55,000 nucleotides of DNA from Cristatella mucedo (lineage: Eukaryota > Bryozoa > Phylactolaemata > Cristatellidae), in contig WPIO01000007.1 in NCBI GenBank assembly GCA_009760855.2, positions 7,332,501 through 7,387,500 on the forward strand, read 5' to 3'. Of this stretch, positions 43,350-53,810 are shown piece after piece. The position numbers were made by a program, and so were the translations under genes. The notes beneath the pieces were generated by a model. That model searched no databases, had not been told where the DNA came from, and saw only the letters and a list, made by a program, of their open reading frames with translations. Within the stretch, counting starts at the first letter, position 1. Every line of letters starts with the position of its first letter.

Positions 43350-44255
43350 CCAACGGTCTTTAAGTATGGGAATGAAAAGCTCACTTATTGTCCATAGAAG
43401 GCGACCCGTGGAGGCCGCACAAATATTCAGCTCCTGCCACCTCCCCTCTCCTTCAAAGTTTCCCTTCATGCCACTTCCCGTCTTCTTTATGTCTCCCTCT
43501 TTGCCGTCACTAGACTCGATCCTCTTGCAATTATATGGAAGCCATCACATTCTGGCTTGCAAAGTCAGACAGAGAATCAAGACGTGCAGTGAACAATTTT
43601 GCATTACTTTTTTGGCTAATGCTCAATCGTAAACCGTTTACAATAATCGCCTCTAATATTGCAAATTGGTAATACTATTGTAAACGATTATTATAATATT
43701 GTAAATTGGCAGGAGGCCAACTTGCTTCCTACCATGTGAAGTATTTTGAGTCGGAACCTCAGTATGTTCCCTGAAGGGTAGAAGAGGTGAGGTGAAGGCC
43801 GCAATAAAGCAAATGCTCCGACGGAAGTGCTTGCCCTTCTTTAGCTTTACCAGGTCCTATCACAATGAAAATTGAAATATTTAGGCTTTGGATTTCTTCA
43901 TATCAGACAATACAATTTTTTTTTAATTTAGATTTTTGGAAGATAAGCTTTCATATTGGGGCTGAAGAATAACCGACCGGACGCACCAAAGGCTAAAGGT
44001 GGGCTCATCTGCAGAACTGCAGCTAGCCCAGACTTCAATCTTCCATGCTACGGGACCTCTAATAGGAGAATATCACAGCACAAGTTTGTATGTGCATTTT
44101 TACGCGGAGTTGTATGGCACAATTTGGCCAGCAATCGATAGAAGCACCCAAATGAGCCACGTGACGGCTGTCAGTAGCATCTATGGTTTCCTGCTAGCTT
44201 TGACTGCTGCTGACAGACTAGTGGATAAGAATAGTCTGATTCCTCCGCTTAAAGA
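43350..44255. other. Intergenic stretch, nothing recognised
   Basis: There are short direct and inverted TATTGTAAA motifs around 43640-43710 and no gene. The open frame at 43956-44277 is unrecognised. Confidence 0.4.
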
Positions 44256-44261
44256 CCGTTG

Positions 44262-44585
44262 GCGACAGAAGCTTTAGCTCTGCAGGTCCTAGACTGTGAA
44301 ACTTGCTTCCACCATTCTTATGCAACGACAACTACTCTCCTGCTGCCGACTATGTTTGGCTGATCCTTTCCAGTGGTCCTGGGCTGCTACCTCCACGCTA
44401 CTCATTACCTCAACTGCTCTCATGACTCCGATATGCTTCCCACTTTCTCTTTGTTGCGTGAGACGAAGTATGTTGGCTACCGAATGCGTACCGAAAGCCA
44501 CTTAGGCTGTGAGTGCACTACGCAAAACTCTCCTGCGTAGCACTCACATAGTCTGTGTGGCTTTGTGGAGTTACAGACAGATCCC
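44262..44585 (+). mobile_element. Family B LINE 3' fragment
   Basis: It starts within the C-terminal coding block (AGCTTTAGCTCTGCAGGTCC), carries the LATECVPKA-coding region and ends GAGTTACAGACAGAT. It belongs to the same family as 7039-7354. Confidence 0.88.
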
Positions 44586-44589
44586 TGCC

Positions 44590-45770
44590 TGCTATTATGC
44601 CATCGACTATCTTTCTGGTAAGCAACCGGTGGCTATTTTACGTGCAATACAAAAGAGCATCCGAACGCCAAAAAAAAGTCACGATTCGCCCAGCCGTTTG
44701 TGCATTACATATCGCCACACTTTTAGAAGGTTATGCTGCCATCTCTGAAAAAATGTATAAGGTCAATATGAGTGGATCACCGTGACTAAGATTGGCTGAG
44801 CACCGTTGAAATTACGCAAGAAGTTAACCCCTCAACACTCTCCCTTTCTGCACGAGATGACAAGGCAACTCTACCTTTCGGTTAGGCAAGTCAACTGCAG
44901 ACCAGCGTTGAAGCCAAAGGTGAGCATCTCAGCAGCAGCATCCACCGAGTCAGGTCAGGCCTTGCTGGGCTTATTCAGGTAAGGGCTTGCTGGTCTTATT
45001 GCTTCAACACAAAGGATGGCCCTATGCATTGATGCAATAAACTACCGGCTGTACATCTACTTGCCTATTTCAAATTACAGCTACAGCTCTAATCTACTTA
45101 CACTTGAGAATGCACACTTGACAAAAGTGAAGCCTAGAGAAGCCAGGCAGGAGTTAGCAGCTAAAAGTCATAGGCAACCACTCTCGGATGCCTAGAAGTA
45201 ACGTTCCAAGCAAAAGCTAAAGCTCACAAGCACAGGCTCTTGTTCATATAACGGTGTTATATTAGGGCTACCTCATCCGGGCATGTGCAAAGAATTAAGA
45301 AAAAGATTCCGACGGACAAACGCAACCAGAGTCATCAAGAGACACAGAAGAGAAGAGGAGGCAAGCACACAGCAAAACGAGCGAAATGTCGAGCTGAACG
45401 GGAAGTTCATTCGCTTCGAGTTTGGTGGAGCAGGCACGCTATTCCAGTCTGACTGTTTGCAAATGAAAATGCGTGCATCAAAAAAATAACGCACAAGTAG
45501 AGACTATACACCGGTGCAATACGGAAGCAGATGCTACATACACAACTTTAAAGAGAAATATCCTTGGCAGCCAATATGAAAGCAGCTCTGCAGAAGTCAA
45601 TGTGCACTGATCAAGTAGCATGCACACTGGCACCACAGAGAATACTGCATAGCGATGGCCAAGAGCGGCTGCCTGTTTGCTTTAGCATGCTGGCCTTAGC
45701 ACGATTCTTTTTTGCTTTTGCATGCTTGACACAGTACACATCACTAAATCTTGCATACTGATGCAAACAA
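44590..45770. other. Downstream of MTAP, nothing recognised
   Basis: The frame at 45283-45489 (plus) contains GKFIRFEFGGAGTL, which faintly echoes a myosin head motif, but no exon structure supports it. No poly-A signal for MTAP was found in canonical form. Confidence 0.35.
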
Positions 45771-45774
45771 GCTG

Positions 45775-45840
45775 TAAAACGCCTGGATAGATATTACGGT
45801 AACTTGGGCAAGAGATCTATTACTACTATTATTTTTAGTA
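45775..45840 (+). mobile_element. LINE 3' tail remnant
   Basis: AAACGCCTGGATAGATATT followed by ATTACTACTATTATT resembles the first half of the family A hairpin plus tail. The second half is degraded. Confidence 0.4.
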
Positions 45841-45915
45841 TCACCGTTATTCTACTTCTACGTTGCTAGACTCCATTGATAATCACGATAAATTCAACAT
45901 ACTCAACCAGCACCA

Positions 45916-45957
45916 CTAAAAGACAAATGCTAAAAAAACCGCACCACCAGAGGACTG
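45916..45957 (-). CDS. MTAP: MTAP exon 8 and stop
   Basis: A strong pyrimidine tract and CTATTTCAG precede 13 codons and a TAG at 45918-45916. Including this exon gives 280 residues, the right total. The preceding intron is only 48 bases, a multiple of three and free of stops, so reading through it would reach the same stop with 16 extra residues. Confidence 0.65.
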   Translation of the reverse strand, partial: QSSGGAVFLAFVF

Positions 45958-47459
45958 CTGAAATAGAAGAAAAAACGGGAAAACCAGAGAATATCTACTG
46001 CATACCTGGTTTGTTTCGATGATGGATGACCAGCTGTGGAAGTTGGGAAGCAAATCCATCGCAGTCGTAATCACCAGCACAGCTCTTGCAGCATTTTCCT
46101 TCATAATTTTAAGCACAGTCTCCACACAGACCTACGATCAAGGGATGGCCCATCGAGTTTAACACAAGAGCCGCTTAGAAGCAGCCAATACGGTCACGGG
46201 CCAATCAGCCAGCCAATCAACCGACCAACCAGATGCACTCTCGAGTTGTCGACCTCACGCCGACCCATGAAGGCCTCCTTCATTCGGTTGGGCGCGATGC
46301 GCCCTGCTACCGGATGATGCACATTAATGTCGCACACTGCTGACGCCACTCACTACTGACTCCTATCCCCCCCAGCTGCGGCTGCACGGGCCAAAGGGGT
46401 GCTGCCGGGTGCTCACCGGCTTCTCTAGAGGCTGCCAGCAGTCGTAGTCGGTCACCAGCGCGATGGCTGCATAGCAGAGGCCGGCCTCCTTAGCGAGCGT
46501 GACCTCGGGGCATGTTGTCATATTGATGACGTCGCCACCCCATAATCTGAACATGCGACTTTCAGCCACCGTAGAGAAGCGCGGCCCTTCGATGGTGACC
46601 ATCGTGCCTCCGACGTGAACGCGCACGCCTGCTTGAGAGCAGGCGTCTGCTAGCACCTGCGAGGAGGCTTAGGTTAGCAGCAGAAGCAGCAGCAGCATTC
46701 GCCTGCCTCGATAGTGGTGACAGGTAATGTGGGAAGCAGGCAAAACGTTGGAGGCTCAAGCTTTCTCACCTTTGAAGTATGCGGACAAAACGGCTCGCTC
46801 ATGGGAATGTGGCAGACGCCCTTGAACTCGGGCGCTGTACCGTCAAAAAAAGTCTGAGTCCTTCGAGTCGTCCTGGAAGAGAGTGCAGCACAGGCTGACG
46901 GCACTGCTGCAGCATGAGGGTGGTGAGCAGGTTCAAGCGTCCACTCACGCACACACTCAATCGCGTACTCAAGCATGCGTCAGCCTGTTCAGCCTTGGGA
47001 GTGGGTGGGCAGGCGGGCGAGCGAGCCAGTGTCTGCCAGGGGAAGCGCCCGCTACGGAGACTGCTCAAGAAGCAGCTCGACAAAACGCAACGAGACGAGG
47101 ATGAGCCACTGACCTGTCGATGAACTGGTCGAGGACGACGAAGTCACCGGGCTGTATGTGCTCCCGCAGCGATCCGCAGGCGGTTGTGACGATCACGTGC
47201 GTGCAGCCCTCTTGCTTCAAGGCGTAGACGTTAGCCCGGTAGTTGACGTTGGAAGGAGTGCAATCGTGCTTTCGGCCGTGCCTGAAATCCGGCAGTTCGT
47301 ATAGTAAGGCAGGCCGGCTAAACGGCTGCTTATAATTTGAAAGCAGACCGACGTGCACGGCGGCCCGTAGCAGCGTGCCAGCTGCCAAACGATATGCATC
47401 GATTGCGTATCCTTTAAATCCGACTGCAAGCGACCTTCTATTAGGGTGCTATACAAATG

Positions 47460-47500
<41 letters not shown>

Positions 47501-50500
47501 TTTATATATACATATATATTATTAATATTTAGAGCACCCATTCCTTAGACTCAAGTCGTAGTTTTAGCCGTATCCCCATCAAGCCTCATATTCTTACACG
47601 ACCATCTCTTCAGTTAGTATGCTCCAAAAAGCTTGAAAATCACTACAGCTTGACGTCACGACAGCCCCTGACTGTACTAAATTTGTGAGTCATCAGGAAA
47701 AACTGTCGTCGGTAGGGGTAGCACGATCGAGCAACAAGTGTCCTGGCTCCAACACAACAAGCACTTTATTAGCAGAAAACCACGCCAGTCAAGCCCAGTC
47801 TACTGCACTCTCTAGAAGGCCGACGGCACATAAGGATCCAGCCCGACTTCTTCCTCTTCCTCCCATGTAATCCTCAAGCAGCCCTTACATTCCAAACATA
47901 CATTGTTTTGCACTGTCGAGCCATTGTTCATTTCATAACTGCCGACAGCTGGCTGGCAGCAGTTTGAGGTTGATGGATGTCCCAACAGATGCTGCCATAG
48001 CATGGATTTGTGCCAGGCTGCCGAGTCATCCACCACCCGTGAGCCATTATCTGGCAGTCAGATGCTGAGAGCCGGCAGTTGCTTAGGCAGTCTGATCCCT
48101 CATAGAGCACCTGCCCAATGCTCATAGCCACCTGAGTCACGGTCCATCACAACATGTAAAAAGGTGATGGCTCAAGGATTGATGGCTCAAGGGATCAACT
48201 TACCGGGCAAGCAGGACACAGTCGATTCCGTTGAGAGTGCCAATGATCAGAGCATCAGAAGGCTGAAAAAAAAAGTGAAAATAGAGCCCAAGGCAAGCTC
48301 TGCTTATTATTATTATAGAATGCTGAGCCACCTGCGGCGGCCAGGGCTCTGCCCGACATTACGGCACACAGACGAATGTGAGGACACTGAAGTACCAGAC
48401 CTTGCCAAAAGGAGTGTCGACAAATTTCTCTTGTCGATTGTGAAAAATCTGTGGATCGTCCAGTCCCGAGCCACCAATAATGCCTACCTGCAGCAAAACA
48501 ATCACCAATCAACCAGGTCAGAAACGCTTTAATGTCGACTGAATGAAGAGGAAGTGCACTACACTCTAATAGTTGTAACTCCACGAAATAATAATCAAAA
48601 TCTATTCAGATAGCACCACCAGAGAACAAAATCTCTTTCTAGGCACATTGCATATGCTGTAAAGGAAGCAATATGGTTATATTATCAATATGGCTAGTGA
48701 TAATATGCTCACTGTCAGCACTCATAAGCACACACAAATAAGAGTAAGCAATTAGCACATTGGAAGGTGTGAAGGAAATTACACTCAGAGAAGCTAGCTC
48801 GGAAACAATCAATGCTAGGTATGGAATGTACTACATCTGCATAGTGATGCTTATCCACGATCTTATCCAGCATAAAATAAGGACAATAAACTCAAGGCAT
48901 AAAACCAAACGTGCAATCACTGCTGCGATTGTCAGCATTGAATGATATTAGGCCTTTCTCACTCATTTGGTTTCACAGAGCTCCTGGTAGTAACGTTAAC
49001 TTCGGCATTCGGAGCAAGATGGTAAGCTTAGCCTCTCTGCCTAGGCATGACCAGCCCAGCAACAGTGACCTCAAAGCTATGAGCAATGTTGAGTCATCAG
49101 AAACTCATTAAGAAATGAGCAAACGCATGCCAGCATAGAGCAGGGTGTGATCGACGGAAAAGACCGAGTAGTGGAGCAGATCATGCCTGTACAAGATACA
49201 CGAGGCTAGAACAAAATCCTGGACCTCGAAAACAAAGATGCAACGGGTGTCAGTACAGCATCTCTTTCCAGGACAGCTCCTTCTACTCCGATCAGTCCAT
49301 CAAGTAAATAATCGCATGTAGCTCTCAGTTTGAATCTCTTACAGCTAACTGGCTAAGTGCTCTGCATTCACAGTATCCAACTGCATTAGCAACATGGGTG
49401 AAACCCGATCGTATCAAAGGATGCGATGGAGTCCACAGCCAATATTTTAACACAGCAAGAACACTAGTGGCATGCCGGCGACTCTTACTTGTTGTCGTGT
49501 AGTCAATAGACTTAAGTCGTGAGCAGAAAAACTATAGTAAGAGCAAGCTGCTTTGTCAATAATTCTGCTATTCAACAGCTGCCACAGCAGAGTGAAATAT
49601 GCTCTCAGCTTAGGAGACAAAGCAAAAGCATTGTTACCAATCAAGCCCCTGGCAAACCTAGCAAACGGGAAGTCACGGCCCAGGAGAGGCCGCCTGCTCA
49701 GATGCCTCATCTCGGCTACCAAACTCTGCCACGGTGTGACTCTGGCTTGCTACAGGATCTACCTGTACACCAAATGGTCTGTTGAGCAGATGAAAAACCA
49801 GAAATACTGGTTCCGCCAGCTGACCAGTATACTGGCTACTGCGTACTTGCATGCCATATCATTCATTTGTATAACGCGCCCTGTGATAACTTACTCGTTA
49901 AAGGCAAGTATCTTACTCCTCGGTCAAACCAGGCCAGCATAGTACAATCCTGGCATACTAGCATACTAAAACACTGGAGTTCCACAGACATCTCACAGGC
50001 TACTCTCGAAATGCAGAGAGGCTGTGCCATGACAGAACACAAATTGAAGCTTCACGGGAAACTGCCATCACACCTCGGAGTAGCTTTGGCTTCACTGCCT
50101 GCCAGGCTTGATGAAAACATGCATACTACCCTGAGCATAGACCCTGAGCAAGAGCCACCTTCACGTTCAGAGTCTACGCAGGTATATCATGACTGCTTCA
50201 ACAGCTTGGGACTGCGTAATAAACAAGCGGTCGTATCCATATTTTTCAAATTTCCTTAATAATAATAATAATATAAGTAATGCATTTGATAAAGCTACCT
50301 CGGAGAACTCAATCTCTTTCTAGGCGCTTTACATTTGCTGCAACAGCAAACGCGATTGAATGGTGAGTAATATCATGCTTGATAAACAACATCTAACCAT
50401 TATATAAACCTTCACGGTAAACCAAGTTATTATGCATAAACATATTTAAACTGGAAGCAAGTCAGCCTGGCTTCTTCTCCGAAAAGACTCCCGAGATTTT

Positions 50501-50781
50501 GGTACAACCAGCAGTTTAATTATACCCAGCCGTATTCACTATTAAGGTTCTCAGGCCGCAGATGCCTCACGGTCTCTGAAAAGTGGCACCGATTAGTGCT
50601 CGGAGGTATTTCTTTCGGGTGCACTTTCACAAGATTCCGGCACCCATTCGGTCGTCCAGGCAGACCAAGTAGCGCGCCCGCAAGGCCGAGGTGCCACGTC
50701 AGGGGAAGACCTCCGTGCACTTACCAGCTACGAAACACGATGGGTCAGTAATATGAATCCGCAGCGCTAATATATATATAA

Positions 50782-50820
<39 letters not shown>

Positions 50821-51099
50821 AATATATATATATATATATATAAGAATATATATATAAGTATATATATATATATATATATATATATTAAGGGACCACGAAA
50901 GGCGTCGGTAACGTGAGTAAGCATCTCCGGCTGTAACTTCATCAAGCCATGCCGACTAAGAGCATGCTCGTCTAGAGTTTCTAATTGTACTCAAAATTTA
51001 GACAGCTTTCGGTGCACATGCGGTAGCTAAAAGATGTAATCTAGCATAACGAAAGATGAAATAGTGCTTTTGTGCAGCTACCTTAATTTTCAAGGCCAT
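45916..51099 (-). CDS. MTAP: S-methyl-5'-thioadenosine phosphorylase gene (eight exons)
   Basis: MTAP splits methylthioadenosine, a polyamine-synthesis by-product, with phosphate into adenine and methylthioribose-1-phosphate. This feeds methionine and adenine salvage in the cytosol. Coding exons, in order, are 51099-51082, 48487-48401, 48262-48204, 47281-47114, 46872-46770, 46656-46417, 46131-46006 and 45957-45916. They total 843 bases and give 280 residues, close to the usual 280-285. Landmarks are [11 protein letters not shown] near the start, [58 protein letters not shown] and TDYDCW, so the phosphate, purine and methylthioribose contact regions are all present. Every junction keeps frame. 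The gene converges with the SLC6 gene. Identification is near certain; the first and last exons are inferred. Confidence 0.95.
46006..46131 (-). CDS. MTAP: MTAP exon 7
   Basis: A 42-codon exon after the acceptor GATCGTAG encodes [23 protein letters not shown] and ends SSIIETNQ before a GTATGC donor. The helix [10 protein letters not shown] and the following hydrophobic strand fit the MTAP C-terminal region. Confidence 0.92.
46417..46656 (-). CDS. MTAP: MTAP exon 6, substrate-binding core
   Basis: An 80-codon phase-0 exon runs from the acceptor CCTCGCAG to the donor GTGAGC. It encodes [31 protein letters not shown] and ITYPE-like [12 protein letters not shown], then VTDYDCW. The NMT triad and the Asp pair of TDYD are the methylthioribose and adenine contacts of the family. 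Confidence 0.97.
46770..46872 (-). CDS. MTAP: MTAP exon 5
   Basis: This exon of 103 bases follows the acceptor TCTTCCAG and precedes the donor GTGAGA. It encodes [11 protein letters not shown] and [17 protein letters not shown], the family segment between the two core strands. Phase matches on both sides. Confidence 0.95.
47114..47281 (-). CDS. MTAP: MTAP exon 4
   Basis: The acceptor is ATTTCAG and the donor is GTCAGT. The exon encodes [19 protein letters not shown], then [15 protein letters not shown], and ends QFIDR across the junction. It contains the catalytic-region HGR-H and the TTACGSLRE phosphate/purine strand typical of MTAP. Confidence 0.96.
47420..47499 (+). repeat. SINE-type tail followed by TA microsatellite
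   Basis: TTAGGGTGCTATACAAATGAATT matches the tail of the SINE at 36941-37103 (GGCGCTATACAAATGAATT) and is followed by pure TA at 47463-47499. The tRNA-like head is not visible. It lies in MTAP intron 3. Confidence 0.6.
48204..48262 (-). CDS. MTAP: MTAP exon 3
   Basis: A 59-base exon lies between a T-run acceptor (TTTTTCAG) and a strong donor GTAAGT. It encodes [19 protein letters not shown] plus two bases of an Arg codon. That Arg is the conserved one of the ARHG motif, completed by the first base of the next exon. Confidence 0.94.
48401..48487 (-). CDS. MTAP: MTAP exon 2, phosphate-binding loop
   Basis: This 29-codon, phase-0 exon lies between the acceptor GCTGCAG and the donor AAG|GTCTGG. 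It encodes [15 protein letters not shown] and ends VDTPFGK. The glycine loop carries Ser where the human enzyme has Thr18. The donor is weak at positions +3 to +6, but using it gives exactly the family join FGK-PSDAL. Confidence 0.93.
48590..48760 (-). mobile_element. Family A LINE 3' end in MTAP intron 1
   Basis: The hairpin remnant (AGAGAACAAAATCTCTTTCTAGG in complement orientation) and the 3' UTR blocks with GCACTCATAAGCAC are present. It inserted antisense to nothing: it has the same orientation as MTAP transcription. Confidence 0.75.
48765..50258. other. MTAP intron 1, nothing recognised
   Basis: A 130-codon plus-strand frame (49867-50259) and a 129-codon frame (49553-49942) overlap here without motifs. 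No exon fits MTAP. Confidence 0.4.
50262..50405 (-). mobile_element. Family A LINE 3' end in MTAP intron 1
   Basis: An AATAATAATAATAAT run (tail in complement) is followed by the hairpin block CGGAGAACTCAATCTCTTTC and TTTACATTTGCTGCAA. Only about 140 bases are retained. Confidence 0.85.
50768..50885. repeat. TA microsatellite with AGTATA/AGAATA units
   Basis: TA tract interrupted at intervals by AAGTATATA and AAGAATATA, in MTAP intron 1 about 200 bases from exon 1. Confidence 0.97.
51082..51099 (-). CDS. MTAP: MTAP exon 1 (start codon)
   Basis: A six-codon exon, M-A-L-K-I-K, is followed by the donor AAG|GTAGCT. Joined to exon 2 it reads [14 protein letters not shown], the expected short N-terminus before the glycine-rich loop. 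The context GGAG-ATG-G is good for initiation. It was found by looking upstream for a phase-0 donor preceded by an in-frame ATG. Other donors tried (49491, 49883, 50724) gave a stop or the wrong phase, or no sensible start. Confidence 0.68.
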
Positions 51100-51245
51100 C
51101 TCCAGCTTGTCTGAATGTCCACGCAAACGAGAACCAGCTCAGAGACCACCTTAGCAATGTCAAGGTTATGCACAGCGGACCACACTGTTAACGTTTCCTC
51201 GCTGTAGTTGCAGTTTTGCTGTACTCTGACGGCACGGTGAGATTA

Positions 51246-51252
51246 TGACGTC
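51246..51252. promoter_or_regulatory. CRE-like site upstream of MTAP
   Basis: TGACGTC followed by G matches seven of eight bases of the cAMP-response-element palindrome, between the TATA-like run and the MTAP start codon. It is a single short match and only suggestive. Confidence 0.25.
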
Positions 51253-51299
51253 GCGGAGCTATGCCGGCCGTGGCATGCTTATAAGACGATTTTGCCGCC

Positions 51300-51310
51300 T
51301 ATATATATAT
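51300..51310 (-). promoter_or_regulatory. Candidate TATA box of MTAP
   Basis: On the minus strand a TATATATATA run followed by GGCGG lies 200 bases before the MTAP start codon. A transcription start about 30 bases downstream would leave a ~170-base 5' UTR. It could also be a chance AT run in a genome full of such repeats. Confidence 0.3.
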
Positions 51311-51414
51311 TGACCTGCTGAAGCGGAACATTTGTAGTCATCATTCGGGTCGTTACCGGAGCGAACGCACTCGCCATTGTTGGGCCATGTAGTTGACCGT
51401 GCCTGTCTGCGGTT

Positions 51415-51587
51415 GTGTAGGGGCTCATGCGCACGACGGCGGCGCGATGAAGGTGAACGTTGCCCCCACAAGTGACTAATCGGCGGTCGACGACGACGGC
51501 TGCATTATATCATACGCAGGCAACACAAGCGTGAGAGCGTACATACGGGTGTAGTAGCCGTCGTGGAAGCTGCTCCGGAACGCACCG

Positions 51588-51658
<71 letters not shown>

Positions 51659-51880
51659 GGATAGGGTCCACACAGGCCGGTGGACAAGCAGAAAGTTTGT
51701 TGCTGCAGACTAGTGGGTCACGTGACCACAGCTGACCCGTTCCAATTAAATCGAGCGTTGTTAGTCGTTACCGTTCAACTGCAGCAGCACCTAATGAGGT
51801 GGTACTCAGGACGCCCGTTGGCCGGGCGGAGTGGTGTGAGTCCGGCTGGGGCGGCATTGTGGGCGTGGCCCAGCCCACAG
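51415..51880 (+). mobile_element. ~450-base dispersed repeat, copy 1
   Basis: It shares an ordered set of blocks with 54228-54678: TGTAGGGGCTC at the start, GACGACGGCTG, AGCGTACATACGG, a GA microsatellite, CAGCTGACCCGTT, CAATTAAAT and a GGGCGTGGCC/CCCACAG end. It lies about 320 bases upstream of the MTAP start codon. Its class is unknown; no coding potential is seen. Confidence 0.8.
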
Positions 51881-51909
51881 TTGTAACTGGTGCAAGTGAA
51901 TACAAAGTA

Positions 51910-52975
51910 CTAAACCGCTTGTGTAGCGCCCTCCGAAAACCAAATATCTGTGGAGGCTTTTTAAACTTGCTGAAACAGTACATGTTAAATATTGCTAATA
52001 AATACATGTACAGTGTCAGCACGCATAAGCACCCGAAACGTATAAGCGCCCGAATGACGATTGACGAGGGTCTAGCAAACGCTTTCAGGAACAGGTTCGC
52101 GTTTAGCTTCTCTTTTGATGTCATCGAGTCTGGGGTTGTCGTGACGTCAGTCTGGAGTTATTTTTGGGCTTTGAAAGCATACAAACTAAAGGCTCGGTTT
52201 TCAAATGAGACTGGCTTGGTTCTAGGAATAGCTAACCGACTTAAATCATAATAGTGTGTGATACGACGCCTAGCCTTATTCGGAAGTAGTTTTGATAGGT
52301 AGGCTAGAGTGAAGGAAGGGAGGGACCTAAAAGGGAATGAAAAAACCTTGATTTTAATGCCTTGCTTGATGGGGAGCTAATGTAGGTCGGCGAGAAGTGG
52401 TGTAATGTGGCAACTGCGACGCTCGAGAAAGACAAGCCTGAGTGCAGAGTTTTGCACAAATTATGAGCGCCTGATTTCGCAAGCCGGAAGTCCTGCAAGT
52501 AATAAGTCCCAGAAGCAGAAACCGGATTTTGAACTTATATGAACTACCTTGGGTTTTGCATCCCGGACTAAGAAAGCCCGAATTTTTGAAAATTTTGTGT
52601 AGATGGAAATATGCAGGCATAGCTGTGGAGCTAATATGGACATGTATTGAAAGGTCACTTGGAGCAGGGCACTTAGATTTCGCTAAGATGTTACAAAAGA
52701 TAGTCTGGCAGAGAAGATTTTTAAGGGGAAGGTTTTTAATTATTAAGTCCCACTAGGATTTTCCTTGGCAAATAAGTTGATTTTATTGTCATTCAATTTG
52801 AGAAAGTTTGCTACCGTCCAAGTAGAACGTCAAAAATGCATGGGGCAAGAGAGTTGAGAGAAGTTGCTGTGCTGGAAGGCTAGAATGGATCAAAGCTTAG
52901 GTACAGCTGTTTTTCATCTGCATAGATATAGAAACCTTAGTTGTGCTTTGCGACTATACCGGAAAGGGGAAGACT
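51910..52975 (-). mobile_element. Divergent family A-like LINE copy
   Basis: A tail-like GTAGCGCCCTCCGAAAACC is followed by 3' UTR and ORF2 C-terminal to RT blocks, matching family A order at clearly lower identity (for example AGTGTCAGCACGCATAAGCACCC and GAGAAGTGGTGTAATGTGGC). It is an old copy. Confidence 0.8.
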
Positions 52976-52989
52976 GTACAATCTGAAAA

Positions 52990-53690
52990 GAAGTCCCAAA
53001 TCTTCCCATGCAGGCGCCATTTGTGATCTCTACATTCGTGTTGCAAGCCTTAGTCGAACGGCTCGGTATGCTGACGCAGTCGTGATGGCAGCTCGGTGCA
53101 GAGATAGCAGCTTAGTGCAACAAACGGGGTATTACTTGACATTGACATGCTCGCGAGGCATTACTTGATTGATCATGCTTGGTTATACAGCGCACGCGTC
53201 GACACAGAGTCTTGGACGCTGAGCGCTACAGTCATAGAGATGCCCGAGGTAGGTGGTGCGTTTTTATTAGCCCTCTGTGGCTGCTATCAATCAGAGCATC
53301 GACTTGAAAACTCTCGTCTCTCACAGATAGCTCCATCCGTTCTCTTGGTCTGGCCTGCTTATAAACCAAACTGTTCCAACCAGCCTTCACTCTGTCCTGG
53401 TGAATCGTCGTCTGTCTAGCCTACAGTTATGATATTGGGCGTGCCATCGCTAATGGCCACTGTGAAATTCTTTCGCATGACACCCCAACAGACCTGTCCT
53501 TATTCCTGTTTTATTTACTTACATGTCCATGATGAAGTGAGTGTTACTAACCGGGGTCCTACTAACCAGTGGCTTTTTCGCGCTTTTGCACGTTTACCTT
53601 ACGATGATAATTCTGAGCTTTTGCATAGTTGCCTGAGGAGGCAATATTGCTATTCGTTGTCAATTGATTATTGCTTCTCTTAGAATGAGT
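52990..53690. other. Intergenic stretch, nothing recognised
   Basis: Short plus-strand frames (53147-53683) precede a LINE-like 3' hairpin and may belong to that unknown element. No motif is identifiable. Confidence 0.35.
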
Positions 53691-53750
53691 TGTAAAGCGC
53701 CCGTGTAAGTCTGACTTCTCTTAGGGCGCTATTCGACGTAATAATAATTA
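53691..53750 (+). mobile_element. 3' hairpin and TAA tail of an unassigned retroelement
   Basis: GTAAAGCGCCCGTGTAAGT and TTCTCTTAGGGCGCTATTC form a stem like that of family A and end in a TAATAATAATTATTAT tail. The sequence upstream does not match family A or B, so this may be a third family with the same 3' end design. Confidence 0.55.
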
Positions 53751-53810
53751 TTATGGTTATTATTGGCTTGGGACTATTGATATAGACGAGAAGTTGTACA
53801 GTGAAGACAA

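Noticed and set aside
43640-43710. TATTGTAAACG inverted and direct repeats
   Set aside because: Arms of about 11 bases in A/T-rich sequence, not distinctive enough for a separate element.
45283-45489. GKFIRFEFGGAGTL, similar to a myosin head motif
   Set aside because: Only about 14 residues match, flanking residues do not, and no acceptor/donor pair frames an exon in phase.
49447-49722. Donor at about 49491 as the end of MTAP exon 1
   Set aside because: In phase, but the upstream frame gives a long N-terminus without family resemblance; the short exon at 51082-51099 fits the family far better.
49553-50259. Two overlapping ~130-codon plus-strand frames in MTAP intron 1
   Set aside because: No motifs, overlapping in different frames, and antisense to the gene; probably chance.
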